Of a stretch of 64,000 bases of DNA, positions 7,530 through 15,638 are shown in pieces. This DNA comes from Levilinea saccharolytica. Its GTDB lineage: Bacteria; Chloroflexota; Anaerolineae; Anaerolineales; Anaerolineaceae. The DNA lies in assembly GCF_001306035.1 (NCBI RefSeq), contig NZ_LGCM01000019.1, positions 62,001-126,000 of the forward strand. Direction: 5' to 3'. Position 1 is the stretch's first letter; the number at the start of each line of letters is the position of its first letter. Under the pieces are notes generated by a model. It had not been told where the DNA came from, ran no database searches, and worked only from the letters and a program-made list of their open reading frames with translations. Position numbers and translations under genes: made by a program.

Positions 7530-8408
7530 ATGCTGGTGACCTGGCGCTACCGAAAACGAAAATCGCTCATCCAGAGCTTTGATCCGCGAGCCTGGCTCAT
7601 TTTCTTCGCCTGTTTTCTGGCGTCCACGTTGTTCTTTTGGGATTTGCGCTACCTGACTTTCTTCCTGGGCCTGGCTCTCATCACGGTGTTCACTTCGGGC
7701 ATCACCTGGAAAGAGATGAGCCGCGCCTGGATCTTCATTGGCGGATTTATTCTGTTTTTCTCTTTTCTGACCTTTCTCACCGGACGCGGCGGCATGGAGC
7801 TGTATCAAAGCGAACATTTGCTGCGTGCGCTGCGCGCGCCCTTTGCCATTTTCGGCTGGACGCCGACCCTCAATATCACCGCGGAACGGACGATGTTCAG
7901 CATCAGTATGCTGCTGCGCGTGTTCAGCATTGCCAGCATGACCATTTTGATCCCGTATTCGCTCAACCCCGGCCTGTACGGCGTCACCTTCCGCGGGCTG
8001 GGGCTGCCGGATAAGATTGCCTACGGCATGGATTTAACCATGCGCTTCATCCCCACCCTGGGGCGTGATTTTACGCAGACGATGGATGCGCAGCGCGCCC
8101 GCGGCTATGAGCTGGAGAAGCTGAGCGGCGGGCTGGCGGCGCAAATTCGCAAGTTGGCCCCGCTGGTGGTGCCGGTCACCATTCACTCGATCATCGGCAG
8201 CGAGGATATCATTGATGCGATGGATCTGCGCGCCTTTGGGGTGGGCCCGCGCACCTGGCTGGATCAGCTGCATTACCGCCGCCGCGATTACGCCTTGATG
8301 GCGTTTGGCGTGTTGGTGCTGATGGTTTCGATTGCGCTTTCGATGTGGGGTTTTGGGAAGTTCTGGGTTCCGCAGCCGCTGTTGGATCTGGCGGTGGGGA
8401 TTTTGTAG
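7530..8408 (+). CDS. ECF transporter transmembrane protein EcfT
   Basis: Protein of 292 residues with about five or six membrane helices and the cytoplasmic coupling region of EcfT. The two Ala-Arg-Gly-like signatures that dock on the ATPases are visible as DAQRARGYELEK and DAMDLRAFGVGPR, the second being a variant. It links the fused ATPase to the S component in the membrane. It is last in the SAM hydrolase - EcfAA' - S - EcfT operon, and a strong terminator follows 45 bases after the stop. Confidence 0.92.
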   Translation: MLVTWRYRKRKSLIQSFDPRAWLIFFACFLASTLFFWDLRYLTFFLGLALITVFTSGITWKEMSRAWIFIGGFILFFSFLTFLTGRGGMELYQSEHLLRALRAPFAIFGWTPTLNITAERTMFSISMLLRVFSIASMTILIPYSLNPGLYGVTFRGLGLPDKIAYGMDLTMRFIPTLGRDFTQTMDAQRARGYELEKLSGGLAAQIRKLAPLVVPVTIHSIIGSEDIIDAMDLRAFGVGPRTWLDQLHYRRRDYALMAFGVLVLMVSIALSMWGFGKFWVPQPLLDLAVGIL

Positions 8409-8452
8409 GGGAGAGATGGCTTCGCTTGGCTTATAAGGACGATGGGATAAGG

Positions 8453-8482
8453 TGCGCTCGGGTTCATCGAGCGCATTTTTTT
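8453..8482 (+). terminator. Rho-independent terminator of the ECF operon
   Basis: Perfect 8-bp stem TGCGCTCG / CGAGCGCA (8453-8460, 8468-8475) with a 7-base loop, followed by seven T residues. Confidence 0.9.
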
Positions 8483-8510
8483 ATCGCGCGCCGGGTAGGG
8501 TGCCGTTCGG

Positions 8511-8607
8511 CTTTATCGAACGCACCGCATGTTTTCAGGACGTTGGGCACGGGCAAAGCGCGCCCGTGCCCGTACCTGAGGTGCTGCTTTATCGAACGCA
8601 CCGCATG
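8511..8607. repeat. Direct 21-bp repeat with a hairpin between the copies
   Basis: The same 21 bases, beginning CTTTATCGAACGC and ending ACCGCATG, occur at 8511-8531 and 8587-8607. Between them is a perfect 10-bp inverted repeat GGGCACGGGC / GCCCGTGCCC (8545-8554, 8562-8571). No credible gene covers this stretch. Confidence 0.75.
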
Positions 8608-8630
8608 GCCGGCCGTTGGTTTAACCGCCC

Positions 8631-8790
8631 TCTTGGCGTCCTTCGTTTGGCGGTGAAGAAACAAATATTCGAACCGCGGAGGCGCCAAGGACGCAAAGAT
8701 GGGTGGGGGGGTATTCGCCTTCTTGGCGTCCTTCGCTACTTTGCGGAAGAACGTGTCTGTGAACCGCGGAGACGCGAAGGGCGCAAAGTG
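8631..8790. repeat. Two imperfect 70-bp repeats (dispersed-repeat type)
   Basis: Units at 8631-8700 and 8721-8790 both open with TCTTGGCGTCCTTCG and close with a GAACCGCGGAG(G/A)CGC-AAGG-CGCAAAG block, with a divergent middle. Within each unit the two ends are roughly inverted to each other, so each can fold. Together with the preceding elements this fills the 8409-8828 gap. Similar ACCGCGGAG-type intergenic repeats are common in filamentous Chloroflexota and cyanobacteria; copy number in this genome cannot be seen from one window. Confidence 0.7.
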
Positions 8791-8828
8791 TATTTATTTC
8801 TATGGACGCGGTCTGCACGCCGGGTAGG

Positions 8829-10403
8829 CTAATACAGCCAGTTGGGGCGGAATTCGCGGGTCTTGGCGTTGGGGATCACCGCCGGAAGGCTGCCGTCCGC
8901 GTTCATGGTGAAAATCTCCATCTCCACGCTGTCGCGGTTGCTGGTAAACACAATCCGCGCGCCGTTGGGCGACCAGGCCGGTTCCATATCGGCCCCCAGG
9001 GAATTGCTGAGATTCATGGCGGCGATGCCGGAGCCGGGGCCTAAAATGGTCCCCAGGTAAATTTCCCAGTTGGGCGTGGCCGCGGTGGGGTCGAAACCCG
9101 CGAAGATCAGCACACTGCTGTTCACCGGAGAGAAATGGGGGTTGGTCTCTTCCACCAGATTATTGGTGAGGCGGGTGGGCGGGGTGACGGCCCCGCCGGA
9201 GAGAATGGGGATCACATCCAGGGTGTACAAATCCGGCTGGCCGTCGCGGTTGGACGCAAACACGATCTTGCTGCCGTCCGGCGACCAATCCGGCTGGCGG
9301 TCATTGGCGGCGTCATCCGTCAGCTTCACCGCGCTGCCCAGGCCGTCAAAGCGCACCGCGTACAGATCGGCCTGCCCGGCGTTTTCATTGCGGAAGACAA
9401 TCCAATTGCCCGAAGGGGAGAAGGACGCCTGTGTGTTCTCGCCAGGGGGCAGGTTGGCCAGCAGACGCTCGTAGGTTCCGTCGCTGCGCACCAGATAAAG
9501 CTGCGTGGTGGGCGGGTCGCCGCGCCGCGATTCAAACAGCAGCCACTGTCCGTCCGGCGACCAGTCGTTCATCAGCGAATCGCTGCCTTTGCGCACGATC
9601 ACCGAAGAGGAACTGCCGTCGGGCGGCATGATCAAAAGATCCAGCCAGCCGTCGGCGTTGTCATCCGCGCTGAAGGCAATGCGGTCAGCCAGGGGGGTGC
9701 GTGTGACGGTGGGCGTGGGCGTGGAGGTGACGGTGGGGGTCGCGGTGGCGGTAGAGGTGGGGGTGGGCGTGCCGTTGTTGACCGCGCCGGTGTGGGTGAC
9801 CGTGGGGGTCACGGTTTGGGTGGGGGTGGCCGTCACCGTGCGGGTGAGGGTGGTGGTGGGCGTGCGCGTGATGGTGCGGGTGGGCACGCGCGTGTAGGTG
9901 CGGAAGATGAAGGGTGTGTTGGTGGGGAAGTAGCGGATGTAGAAGGTGGCTGTGGCGCTGCGCATGGGGGTGATCAGCGCGGGCGTGCCGGGAGTTCCTG
10001 GCGTCAACGAGCCGGGGGTAATGGTCATCGCCGGGCGGGGCGTGCCGGGGGGGATGGTGGGGTTTTCTTCCCCGCCGCCGGCTTCGGCGGTGAGGGTCAT
10101 GGCCATGCGCGTGTAGCGTCCCGGCGTTTCCGATACCGCCCCTTCACCCGTGCTTTCGGGGGTGGGGGTCTCTTCCACTGCGCCGGTTACCGTTTCTGTC
10201 AGGGTGGTCGTGAGCGTGGCGGAGGGTTTCTTCAGCGCGCCGCTCACCAGGCGCACAGCCAGGAGGCACATCACCAGGCTGAACAGGATCATCACCAACA
10301 GCCCGCCCGCCAACAGGGCGGCGCGTTTGCGGGTCCAGGTGAACTTGGCCGGGGTGGGGGTTTCTTCGGAGGGGGCAATTTCGGGTTGTGCTTCGGGTTC
10401 CAT
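8829..10403 (-). CDS. Membrane-anchored TolB-like beta-propeller protein with Thr-rich stalk
   Basis: About 524 residues from the ATG at 10403. A short cytoplasmic N-terminus is followed by a membrane helix (LLAGGLLVMILFSLVMCLLAV), then about 150 residues rich in Thr/Pro/Val (repeated TPT, TRT and TVT units), and a C-terminal propeller of TolB/PD40 repeats with the tell-tale DWSPDGQWLLFES, SFSPSGNWIVFRN, DWSPDGSKIVFASNRDG and AWSPNGARIVFTSNRD. The protein is probably displayed outside the cell on a flexible stalk. An in-frame TTG at 10460 is unlikely as start because a TATAAT box (10449-10454, minus) lies between it and the ATG. The function of the propeller is unknown. Confidence 0.82.
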   Translation of the reverse strand: MEPEAQPEIAPSEETPTPAKFTWTRKRAALLAGGLLVMILFSLVMCLLAVRLVSGALKKPSATLTTTLTETVTGAVEETPTPESTGEGAVSETPGRYTRMAMTLTAEAGGGEENPTIPPGTPRPAMTITPGSLTPGTPGTPALITPMRSATATFYIRYFPTNTPFIFRTYTRVPTRTITRTPTTTLTRTVTATPTQTVTPTVTHTGAVNNGTPTPTSTATATPTVTSTPTPTVTRTPLADRIAFSADDNADGWLDLLIMPPDGSSSSVIVRKGSDSLMNDWSPDGQWLLFESRRGDPPTTQLYLVRSDGTYERLLANLPPGENTQASFSPSGNWIVFRNENAGQADLYAVRFDGLGSAVKLTDDAANDRQPDWSPDGSKIVFASNRDGQPDLYTLDVIPILSGGAVTPPTRLTNNLVEETNPHFSPVNSSVLIFAGFDPTAATPNWEIYLGTILGPGSGIAAMNLSNSLGADMEPAWSPNGARIVFTSNRDSVEMEIFTMNADGSLPAVIPNAKTREFRPNWLY

Positions 10404-10510
10404 ACCTGCGCGCCTGTGAAGGGCAAGTTGAACGGCTTGCCTGAGACGATTATAACGCAAATCGGCGCCAGATCACGCCCTCCACTTTTGCCGCGGCGGC
10501 CCGGCGAGAA

Positions 10511-10544
10511 AAAGGTTCAGGGGCGGGGAACTTCCCCGCCCCTG
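10511..10544 (-). terminator. Probable terminator of the zinc-ribbon gene
   Basis: Perfect 13-bp palindrome arms CAGGGGCGGGGAA / TTCCCCGCCCCTG (10518-10530, 10532-10544) with a 1-base centre. On the minus strand it is followed four bases later by a run of five T. It lies 22 bases after the stop of the minus-strand gene. Confidence 0.75.
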
Positions 10545-10566
10545 GTTTCAGAACATAAAGACGGGT

Positions 10567-11337
10567 TCAGGCGATCTTGGTGCCGCATTCCGGGCAGAAT
10601 TTGGCGCCTTTGGCGTCGGTGCCGCACTTGGGGCATTTGCCGCTGGGTTGGGCCGCTTCCTGCTTGGCGCCGCAATTGGGGCAGAATTTGGCCCCCTTGG
10701 TTTCGGTTCCGCAGGCGGGGCAGATGGCGGCGGTGGGCTGCACCATCGGTGTGCCGCAGTTGGGGCAGAATTTCGTGCCGGCGTTGGCCAGGGTGCCGTC
10801 CTGCGGGCAGCGCGCCATCTGGTTGGCGGCGGTTTGGGCGGTGTTGACGGCCGAGCGGATGTTTTCACCCATGCCCTGAAACGCTTCGCCTAACCCAAAG
10901 GCGCTGGCCAGGCCTTTAATCGCCGCCCCGGCCTGGGCGCCGCGTGATTCGGCAATTTCGTCAGTGCGCGGGCTGTCTTCCTGGCAGTAGCCAGACTGCA
11001 CGTCAAAATCGGAGAGGCACACGATCCGCTGGCAAGTGGGGCATTCACGGAAATGCTGCTGCACCTGCTGCCAGGCGGCGTTTAACTGGTTGTTGTCCAT
11101 TTTCATGCTGTAGCGGGGGTCTTCGCCCACCAGGTTGTTGGCCGCCACGCTGCCCACCAGGGGCACTTTGCGCAGCAGGCCGCTGACCGCCTGGCGGCCG
11201 AGGTCTTGGGCCACGGCTCCGCCAAAATTGGGTTGGCTGCGGAACTCGCGCCCGCACATGTCGCAGTAGAAGATGGCGTACGGGCCAGCCCCATCATTGC
11301 GGATGTCGTAACGGGGCATTCGTGAAAACTCGCTCAT
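10567..11337 (-). CDS. Multi-zinc-ribbon protein
   Basis: Protein of 256 residues from ATG at 11337 (ribosome site AGAGGA six bases upstream). The N-terminal part carries a CDMCGREF knuckle and a CPTCQR / CQED set. The middle contains Gly/Ala-rich helical stretches. The C-terminus holds a series of double-Cys knuckles of the rubredoxin/zinc-ribbon type (CPQDG, FCPNCG, ICPACG, FCPNCG, CPKCG, FCPECG), three of them preceded by the repeated phrase KGAKFCP or GTKFCP. The protein may bind nucleic acid or act as an assembly adaptor; no catalytic motif is seen. It stands alone between two terminator-like regions. Confidence 0.8.
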   Translation of the reverse strand: MSEFSRMPRYDIRNDGAGPYAIFYCDMCGREFRSQPNFGGAVAQDLGRQAVSGLLRKVPLVGSVAANNLVGEDPRYSMKMDNNQLNAAWQQVQQHFRECPTCQRIVCLSDFDVQSGYCQEDSPRTDEIAESRGAQAGAAIKGLASAFGLGEAFQGMGENIRSAVNTAQTAANQMARCPQDGTLANAGTKFCPNCGTPMVQPTAAICPACGTETKGAKFCPNCGAKQEAAQPSGKCPKCGTDAKGAKFCPECGTKIA

Positions 11338-11454
11338 GGGATCCTCTTTTGTGGGTGGGTTGAAATTTGCCAACCAGCGAGCCGGTTGGCCACCTTGGTT
11401 ATAGTGTATGCCGTCTAAAAGGGATTTGTCAAGCGCATCGCCCGAAGGATCGGC

Positions 11455-12813
11455 TCAGCGCGGCTGCCACAGCAAAATGCGCGCCCCGCGGGCGGGTAGG
11501 GGCAGCTGCACGCGGCCGCCCTGCACGGCGAACTGTGCGCCGGGGTGCAGAAGGTCTTCCAGAAGTCCTTCTGCGCAGCCGTCCAGCTCCAGGGTGAGGG
11601 TGATTTCTTCCGCGGCGTTGAAGGCCGCCAACACCCGCTGCCCATCCAGTTCGCGCCAGAAGGCTAACTGCTGGTGGGCCACATGCGCTGGACGGTAACC
11701 ACCGCGGCGCAGGGCGGGCAGTTGGCGGCGCACCTCGCTGAGCTGGCGCAAAAAGGCGGGCAGCGCAGGCTGCGGGGCGGTTTCAGTCAGTTGAGATAGA
11801 TCGAGAGCCGGGCGCAGAGGGGCGTCGGTTTGCCCTTTGACCCCACCCAGGCCAAATTCGCTGCCGTAGTAAATGGACGGCACGCCGGGCATGCTGAACA
11901 GCAGCGCGTAGAGGGGGAATACATGCGCGGGGTTGTGCAGGCGGCTGGCCACCCGATCCACGTCGTGATTGTCGGCGAAGTTATATAGGGGCAGCCCGCG
12001 GTACAGGCCTGCGCTGCCAAACTGCCGATTGAGGGCGTAGGCGATCTCGAAATAATTCGCGTCGTTCAGGCTGGAATACAGCCCCTTGTAGGCTTCATAA
12101 TTGGTGGTGGCGTCCAGCGTTTGAGGGTTGGCCCAGCGGGTGTAATCGCCATGCACCACCTCGCCCATCAGCCAAAAATCGGGGCGCAGACGGCGGCAGT
12201 GGGCGGCTAGAGTCTGCAGGAAACCCAAATCCACCACGTCGGCGGCGTCCAGACGCAGCCCATCAATATCGTAATCCTGAATCCAATGGGTCACCGCCCC
12301 CAGCAAGTGATCGCGCACCTCCGGGTGGTGCAGGTTCAGCTTGACCAGTGTGTCGTGGCCGTCCCAGGTGTCGTAGGTGAACGGATCGCCGCGGTGATTG
12401 GGTTGGCCGAAGCGCAGGCCCGAAAACCAGCCGGCATAGGGCGAATCCGGCCCGCGGGCTAGCAAGTCGCGAAAGGCCCAAAAATCGCGCCCCACATGGT
12501 TGAAGACGCCGTCCAGCACCACGCGGATGCCGCGCTGGTGAAAGGCGCGCACCACCTCAGCCAGGGTGCTGCGTGTGCCCAGGCGGCGGTCCACGTTGTA
12601 GTAATCGGCGGTGTCGTAGCCGTGGGTGCCCGATTCAAACAGCGGACCCAGATACACGGCGTTGCAGCCCAGGCTTTGGATGTGGTCGGCCCAGGGGAGC
12701 AGGCTTTCCAGGCGGGGGCAGGGCGCGGCTTGGAAGTCGTTATGGGCAGGCGCGGCGCACAGCCCCAGGGGGTAAATGTGGTAAAAAACGGCGTCGGGTG
12801 ACCAGGTGTGCAT
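11455..12813 (-). CDS. GH13 alpha-amylase family enzyme (cyclomaltodextrinase/neopullulanase-like)
   Basis: Protein of 452 residues, no signal peptide, so probably cytoplasmic. The four GH13 regions are present: DGVFNHVG (I), DGLRLDAADV with the nucleophile Asp (II), LMGEVVHG with the acid/base Glu (III) and FADNHDVDR (IV). It opens directly with SPDAVFYHIYPLG, lacking the N-domain of classical neopullulanases. The C-terminal beta domain runs from about residue 370. The ribosome site AAGGAG is well placed. It lies 56 bases downstream of tetR on the same strand and has its own copy of the 16-bp palindrome within a plausible promoter, so it is probably repressed until an alpha-glucan-derived or related signal binds the regulator. 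Confidence 0.93.
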   Translation of the reverse strand: MHTWSPDAVFYHIYPLGLCAAPAHNDFQAAPCPRLESLLPWADHIQSLGCNAVYLGPLFESGTHGYDTADYYNVDRRLGTRSTLAEVVRAFHQRGIRVVLDGVFNHVGRDFWAFRDLLARGPDSPYAGWFSGLRFGQPNHRGDPFTYDTWDGHDTLVKLNLHHPEVRDHLLGAVTHWIQDYDIDGLRLDAADVVDLGFLQTLAAHCRRLRPDFWLMGEVVHGDYTRWANPQTLDATTNYEAYKGLYSSLNDANYFEIAYALNRQFGSAGLYRGLPLYNFADNHDVDRVASRLHNPAHVFPLYALLFSMPGVPSIYYGSEFGLGGVKGQTDAPLRPALDLSQLTETAPQPALPAFLRQLSEVRRQLPALRRGGYRPAHVAHQQLAFWRELDGQRVLAAFNAAEEITLTLELDGCAEGLLEDLLHPGAQFAVQGGRVQLPLPARGARILLWQPR

Positions 12814-12829
12814 GGGTTTTCTCCTTGAT

Positions 12830-12859
12830 GGTATACCGATCGGTATAGAAACGAGTTAA
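12830..12859 (-). promoter_or_regulatory. Promoter with TetR-type operator for the GH13 gene
   Basis: Perfect 16-bp palindrome TATACCGATCGGTATA at 12832-12847. On the minus strand a plausible promoter TTAACT (12854-12859), 18-base spacer, TATACC (12830-12835) surrounds it, so the palindrome covers the spacer and most of the -10 box. The palindrome is identical to the one before tetR. Confidence 0.85.
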
Positions 12860-12869
12860 AAAAAGAGGC

Positions 12870-13436
12870 TTAGGAATAGATGCCGTGCTGAAATTGATGC
12901 ACGGCCTGTTCCACCAGGGCGGCGTCTAACTGGGTATAGCCGTTGAGGGCCATCGCCGCGTAGGTGTTGAGCATGCCCAAAAAGGTGGCGGCGTAGGCGC
13001 GCTGGCGGCCGCGCATATTGCCGTGCTGCTGCACTGCCTGAGCGAAGAGGGCTTCGAGGATGTCGTGCGCCTGACGGTTGAGGCTGGAGACCACCTGGAA
13101 ACCTTCGCTGTCGCGCGGGGCAAACCACAAGGCCAACTGCAGGCGGTAGAACCCGGGGTTTTCACGGGCAAAGGTGAACACGGCTTCGGCCACGCGTTTG
13201 AGGGTCAGCGGTAGGTCGCCTGAGTAGACGGCGGCCGCCTGCACCTGCTGGTTAAACTGTGTGAAGGGCGGGGTCAGCACCGCCTCTAACAGGCCGCGTT
13301 TGGAGCCGAAATAGTGGTAGAGGGTCGGCTTGGTGATGCCGGCGGCGTCCACAATTTCCTGAACGCCGACCGCATCATAGCCGCGGGCGGCAAACAGCTG
13401 CAGGGCGCAGCTCAGCAGGGCGACACGGGTATCCAT
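12870..13436 (-). CDS. TetR-family transcriptional regulator
   Basis: Protein of 188 residues from the ATG at 13436. The N-terminal helix-turn-helix is typical of the family (ALQLFAARGYDAVGVQEIVDAAGITKPTLYHYFGSKRGLLEAVL, about 10-54). The C-terminal all-helical ligand domain is unlike any I can name. A longer frame reading up to 13472 would run through its own promoter and is rejected. The promoter overlaps a perfect palindrome that recurs before the amylase gene just downstream, so it most likely represses itself and the amylase. The ATG is 7 bases behind the -10 box, pointing to a leaderless transcript. Confidence 0.92.
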   Translation of the reverse strand: MDTRVALLSCALQLFAARGYDAVGVQEIVDAAGITKPTLYHYFGSKRGLLEAVLTPPFTQFNQQVQAAAVYSGDLPLTLKRVAEAVFTFARENPGFYRLQLALWFAPRDSEGFQVVSSLNRQAHDILEALFAQAVQQHGNMRGRQRAYAATFLGMLNTYAAMALNGYTQLDAALVEQAVHQFQHGIYS

Positions 13437-13443
13437 GACGGCT

Positions 13444-13472
13444 ATTATACCGATCGGTATAGTTCCTGTCAA
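13444..13472 (-). promoter_or_regulatory. Consensus promoter of tetR with embedded operator palindrome
   Basis: On the minus strand TTGACA (13467-13472), exactly 17 bases, TATAAT (13444-13449). The palindrome TATACCGATCGGTATA at 13446-13461 fills the spacer and enters the -10 box, so a bound repressor would block polymerase directly. Confidence 0.92.
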
Positions 13473-13534
13473 GATGAAAAGGGCAATTCACTGGCGCAGA
13501 TTTGTTATAATCCCAGCAAACGAGGTGATCCCTA

Positions 13535-14212
13535 TTGATCCATATTGACCAGATCGTCCGCAGCAAACGCCGTACCCTGGCGCTGATCGTGATGCCCGAT
13601 GGGCGGGTGGTGGTGCGCGCACCCCTGGGGGCCAGCGACCAGGCCATCCGCACCTGGGTGGAAACCAAAGCAGACTGGCTGAAAGCCCGTTTGGCGGCTG
13701 TGCCGCCCCGCGAAACCTTTGCCGAGGGGCACAGCCTGTGGTACCTGGGTCAGGCCTGCCCGCTGCGCCTGGTAGATGCGGCCCGGCCCGCGCTGACCTT
13801 TCGCGAGGGAGTGTTTTACCTGGGGCGCAACTGGCTGCCGCAGGCCGAGGCGGTTTTCACCCGCTGGTACCGCGCCCAGGCGGCCCGCGTTTTGGGGGCG
13901 CGGCTGGCGCAGCGGGCGAAGCAGTTGGGTTATCCCTACCGCCGCCTTCGCATCAGCGCGGCGCGCACGCGCTGGGGCTCGTGCAGCTCCACCGGCACCA
14001 TCAGCCTCACCTGGCGGCTGGTGATGGCCCCGCCGGAGGTGGCAGATTACGTTATCGTGCACGAGCTGGTTCACACCCGCCACCCCAATCACAGCCCGGC
14101 TTTTTGGGCGCGGGTGGCCGCCCACCTGCCGGATTACCGGCAGCGGGCGCAGTGGCTGAAATCACAGGGCGCAAAATTGGCCCTTCCGCGCGGCGAAAGC
14201 CCCTACAATTAG
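13535..14212 (+). CDS. YgjP-like metal-dependent hydrolase (DUF45/M48-like)
   Basis: Protein of 225 residues with the zinc-hydrolase motif HELVHTRHPNHSPAFW (HExxH plus a downstream His, about 175-190) and the preceding ARTRWGSCSSTGTISLTWRL block typical of the YgjP/DUF45 family. Members are related to SprT/M48 proteases, and some have been described as nucleotide phosphatases; the substrate here is unknown. Start is TTG at 13535, supported by a strong ribosome site GAGGTGAT five bases upstream and by the lack of another start nearby. A TATAAT box lies at 13506-13511 in the intergenic space shared with the divergent tetR. Confidence 0.88.
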   Translation: MIHIDQIVRSKRRTLALIVMPDGRVVVRAPLGASDQAIRTWVETKADWLKARLAAVPPRETFAEGHSLWYLGQACPLRLVDAARPALTFREGVFYLGRNWLPQAEAVFTRWYRAQAARVLGARLAQRAKQLGYPYRRLRISAARTRWGSCSSTGTISLTWRLVMAPPEVADYVIVHELVHTRHPNHSPAFWARVAAHLPDYRQRAQWLKSQGAKLALPRGESPYN

Positions 14213-14290
14213 GCAAAGCGGCATTTTTGAATTCACCCTGCGCTGAACGGGTCTGGAACACGGACAGCAGATTCGATTGAGGCTTGGTCT

Positions 14291-15001
14291 ATGTTTGATG
14301 TGATTGCTTTTGACGCAGATGATACTTTGTGGCAGAACGAGCGTAACTACCGCCGGGTGCAGGCGCAGTTTGCCCAGCTTTTTGCCGATCACCACTCCCC
14401 CGAATGGGTGGATGCGCGCCTGTTCGAAACCGAATCGCGCAATATGGAACATTACGGCTACGGGATTAAGGCCTTCACCCTTTCGATGATCGAGACCGCC
14501 ATCGCCCTGACGGATGGAGCCGTCAGCGGCACGGAAATCCAGGTCATCCTGGAGCTGGCCAAGGGTATGCTGGCGGCGGAGGTGGAGCTTTTGGCGGGGG
14601 TGGCCGAGGCCGTGCCGCTGCTGGCGCAGCGCTGCCCGTTGATGATCATCACCAAGGGCGATCTGCTGGATCAGGAAGCCAAATTCCGCCGTTCGGGGCT
14701 GGCCCCCTATTTTCGCCATCTGGAAGTGGTCAGCCACAAATCCCGCGAGACCTATGAGCAGATTCTGCGCAGCCACGGGCTCAGCCCGCAGCGCTTTTTA
14801 ATGGTGGGCAACTCTTTGCGCTCCGATATCCTCCCCATTCTGGAGCTGGGCGGCAGTGCGGTGTACATTCCGCACGACACCACTTGGCTGCACGAGGTGG
14901 CCGACCCGCCCCCCAGCGGCCACCCCGGCTATTACACCCTGGAGCGTTTTGACCTTTTGCCGGGCTGGCTGGCGGAACTCACCCGCGCCCGCGGATCATG
15001 A
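14291..15001 (+). CDS. HAD-superfamily hydrolase
   Basis: Protein of 236 residues with haloacid-dehalogenase motifs: FDADDTLW (motif I, nucleophile Asp8 and Asp10), PLMIITKGD (motif II), the HKSRETYEQILRSHG segment with the motif III Lys, and FLMVGNSLRSDILPILELG (motif IV; usually GD, here GN followed by SD). An alpha-helical cap occupies about residues 18-90. Likely a small-molecule phosphatase. Its TGA overlaps the ATG of the VanZ-like gene (ATGA). Confidence 0.9.
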   Translation: MFDVIAFDADDTLWQNERNYRRVQAQFAQLFADHHSPEWVDARLFETESRNMEHYGYGIKAFTLSMIETAIALTDGAVSGTEIQVILELAKGMLAAEVELLAGVAEAVPLLAQRCPLMIITKGDLLDQEAKFRRSGLAPYFRHLEVVSHKSRETYEQILRSHGLSPQRFLMVGNSLRSDILPILELGGSAVYIPHDTTWLHEVADPPPSGHPGYYTLERFDLLPGWLAELTRARGS

Positions 15002-15510
15002 TCCCGTTTTTCCCTGAGGGTTTCCTGCTGGCCGCGGCCCAAATGGTGCTGGGCGAATTTTGGATGCGGCGCCGGGGGGTAAGCCTGCGCCGCCGCATCT
15101 CGATTCTGGCCTGGGGCGCCTACGGCTGGCTGCTGATGGCCCTGGTGGTCTTTCCTATTCCGGTGGATTGCGGCAGTCCCGGCAGCAATCTCGAATGGAT
15201 TTTATCGCGAGTGAACCTGCGTCCGTTCTTCTACGGCGAGCAGCCCATTCCGCGCGCCGTGGCCGCCGATATCCTGGGCAACCTGCTTCTGACCCTTCCC
15301 GCCGGGGCGTATCTGAGCCTCAGCAGCGTGTCAAACCGCTGGGGCATCGCCTGGGCGGGTTTGACTCTGGGAATCGGGCTGGAGGGGGCGCAGCTTGTTG
15401 TTTCACTGGGCCTGGGCTGCGCCTACCGCTCGGTGGACATCAACGACCTGCTGCTGAACGCGGCGGGGGTGTGGCTGGGGGCCGGGCTGGTGCGGTTGAC
15501 GCGGCGGTAA
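14998..15510 (+). CDS. VanZ-like membrane protein
   Basis: Protein of 170 residues with four or five membrane helices and VanZ-family features: VVFPIPVDC, RPFF, the helix DILGNLLLTLPAGAYL, GIGLEGAQLVVSLGLGCAYRSVDINDLLLNAAGVWLG. VanZ proteins confer low teicoplanin resistance in enterococci, but most chromosomal homologues have no known role. Translation is probably coupled to the HAD gene. Confidence 0.88.
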   Translation: MIPFFPEGFLLAAAQMVLGEFWMRRRGVSLRRRISILAWGAYGWLLMALVVFPIPVDCGSPGSNLEWILSRVNLRPFFYGEQPIPRAVAADILGNLLLTLPAGAYLSLSSVSNRWGIAWAGLTLGIGLEGAQLVVSLGLGCAYRSVDINDLLLNAAGVWLGAGLVRLTRR

Positions 15511-15638
15511 TTGAGCATCGTGATGGTGGTAGAATCGGAATCGCAGCCGGGTGTGGGCGTGTAGGATGGCTGCTGGTTTCTGGAGTTATGGAAACCTGTT
15601 CGTTGAAACTTCTTTTCTGACCCGTAGGGGATTCATCC

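Noticed and set aside
8452-8832. 126-codon plus-strand open frame after the ECF operon
   Set aside because: It begins in the terminator and its product is translated repeat sequence (EPRRRQGRK- and GVLR-type phrases twice); no ribosome site.
9135-10847. 570-codon plus-strand open frame
   Set aside because: Antisense to the TolB-like gene, low-complexity Gly/Arg/His product caused by the GC-rich Thr codon repeats on the other strand.
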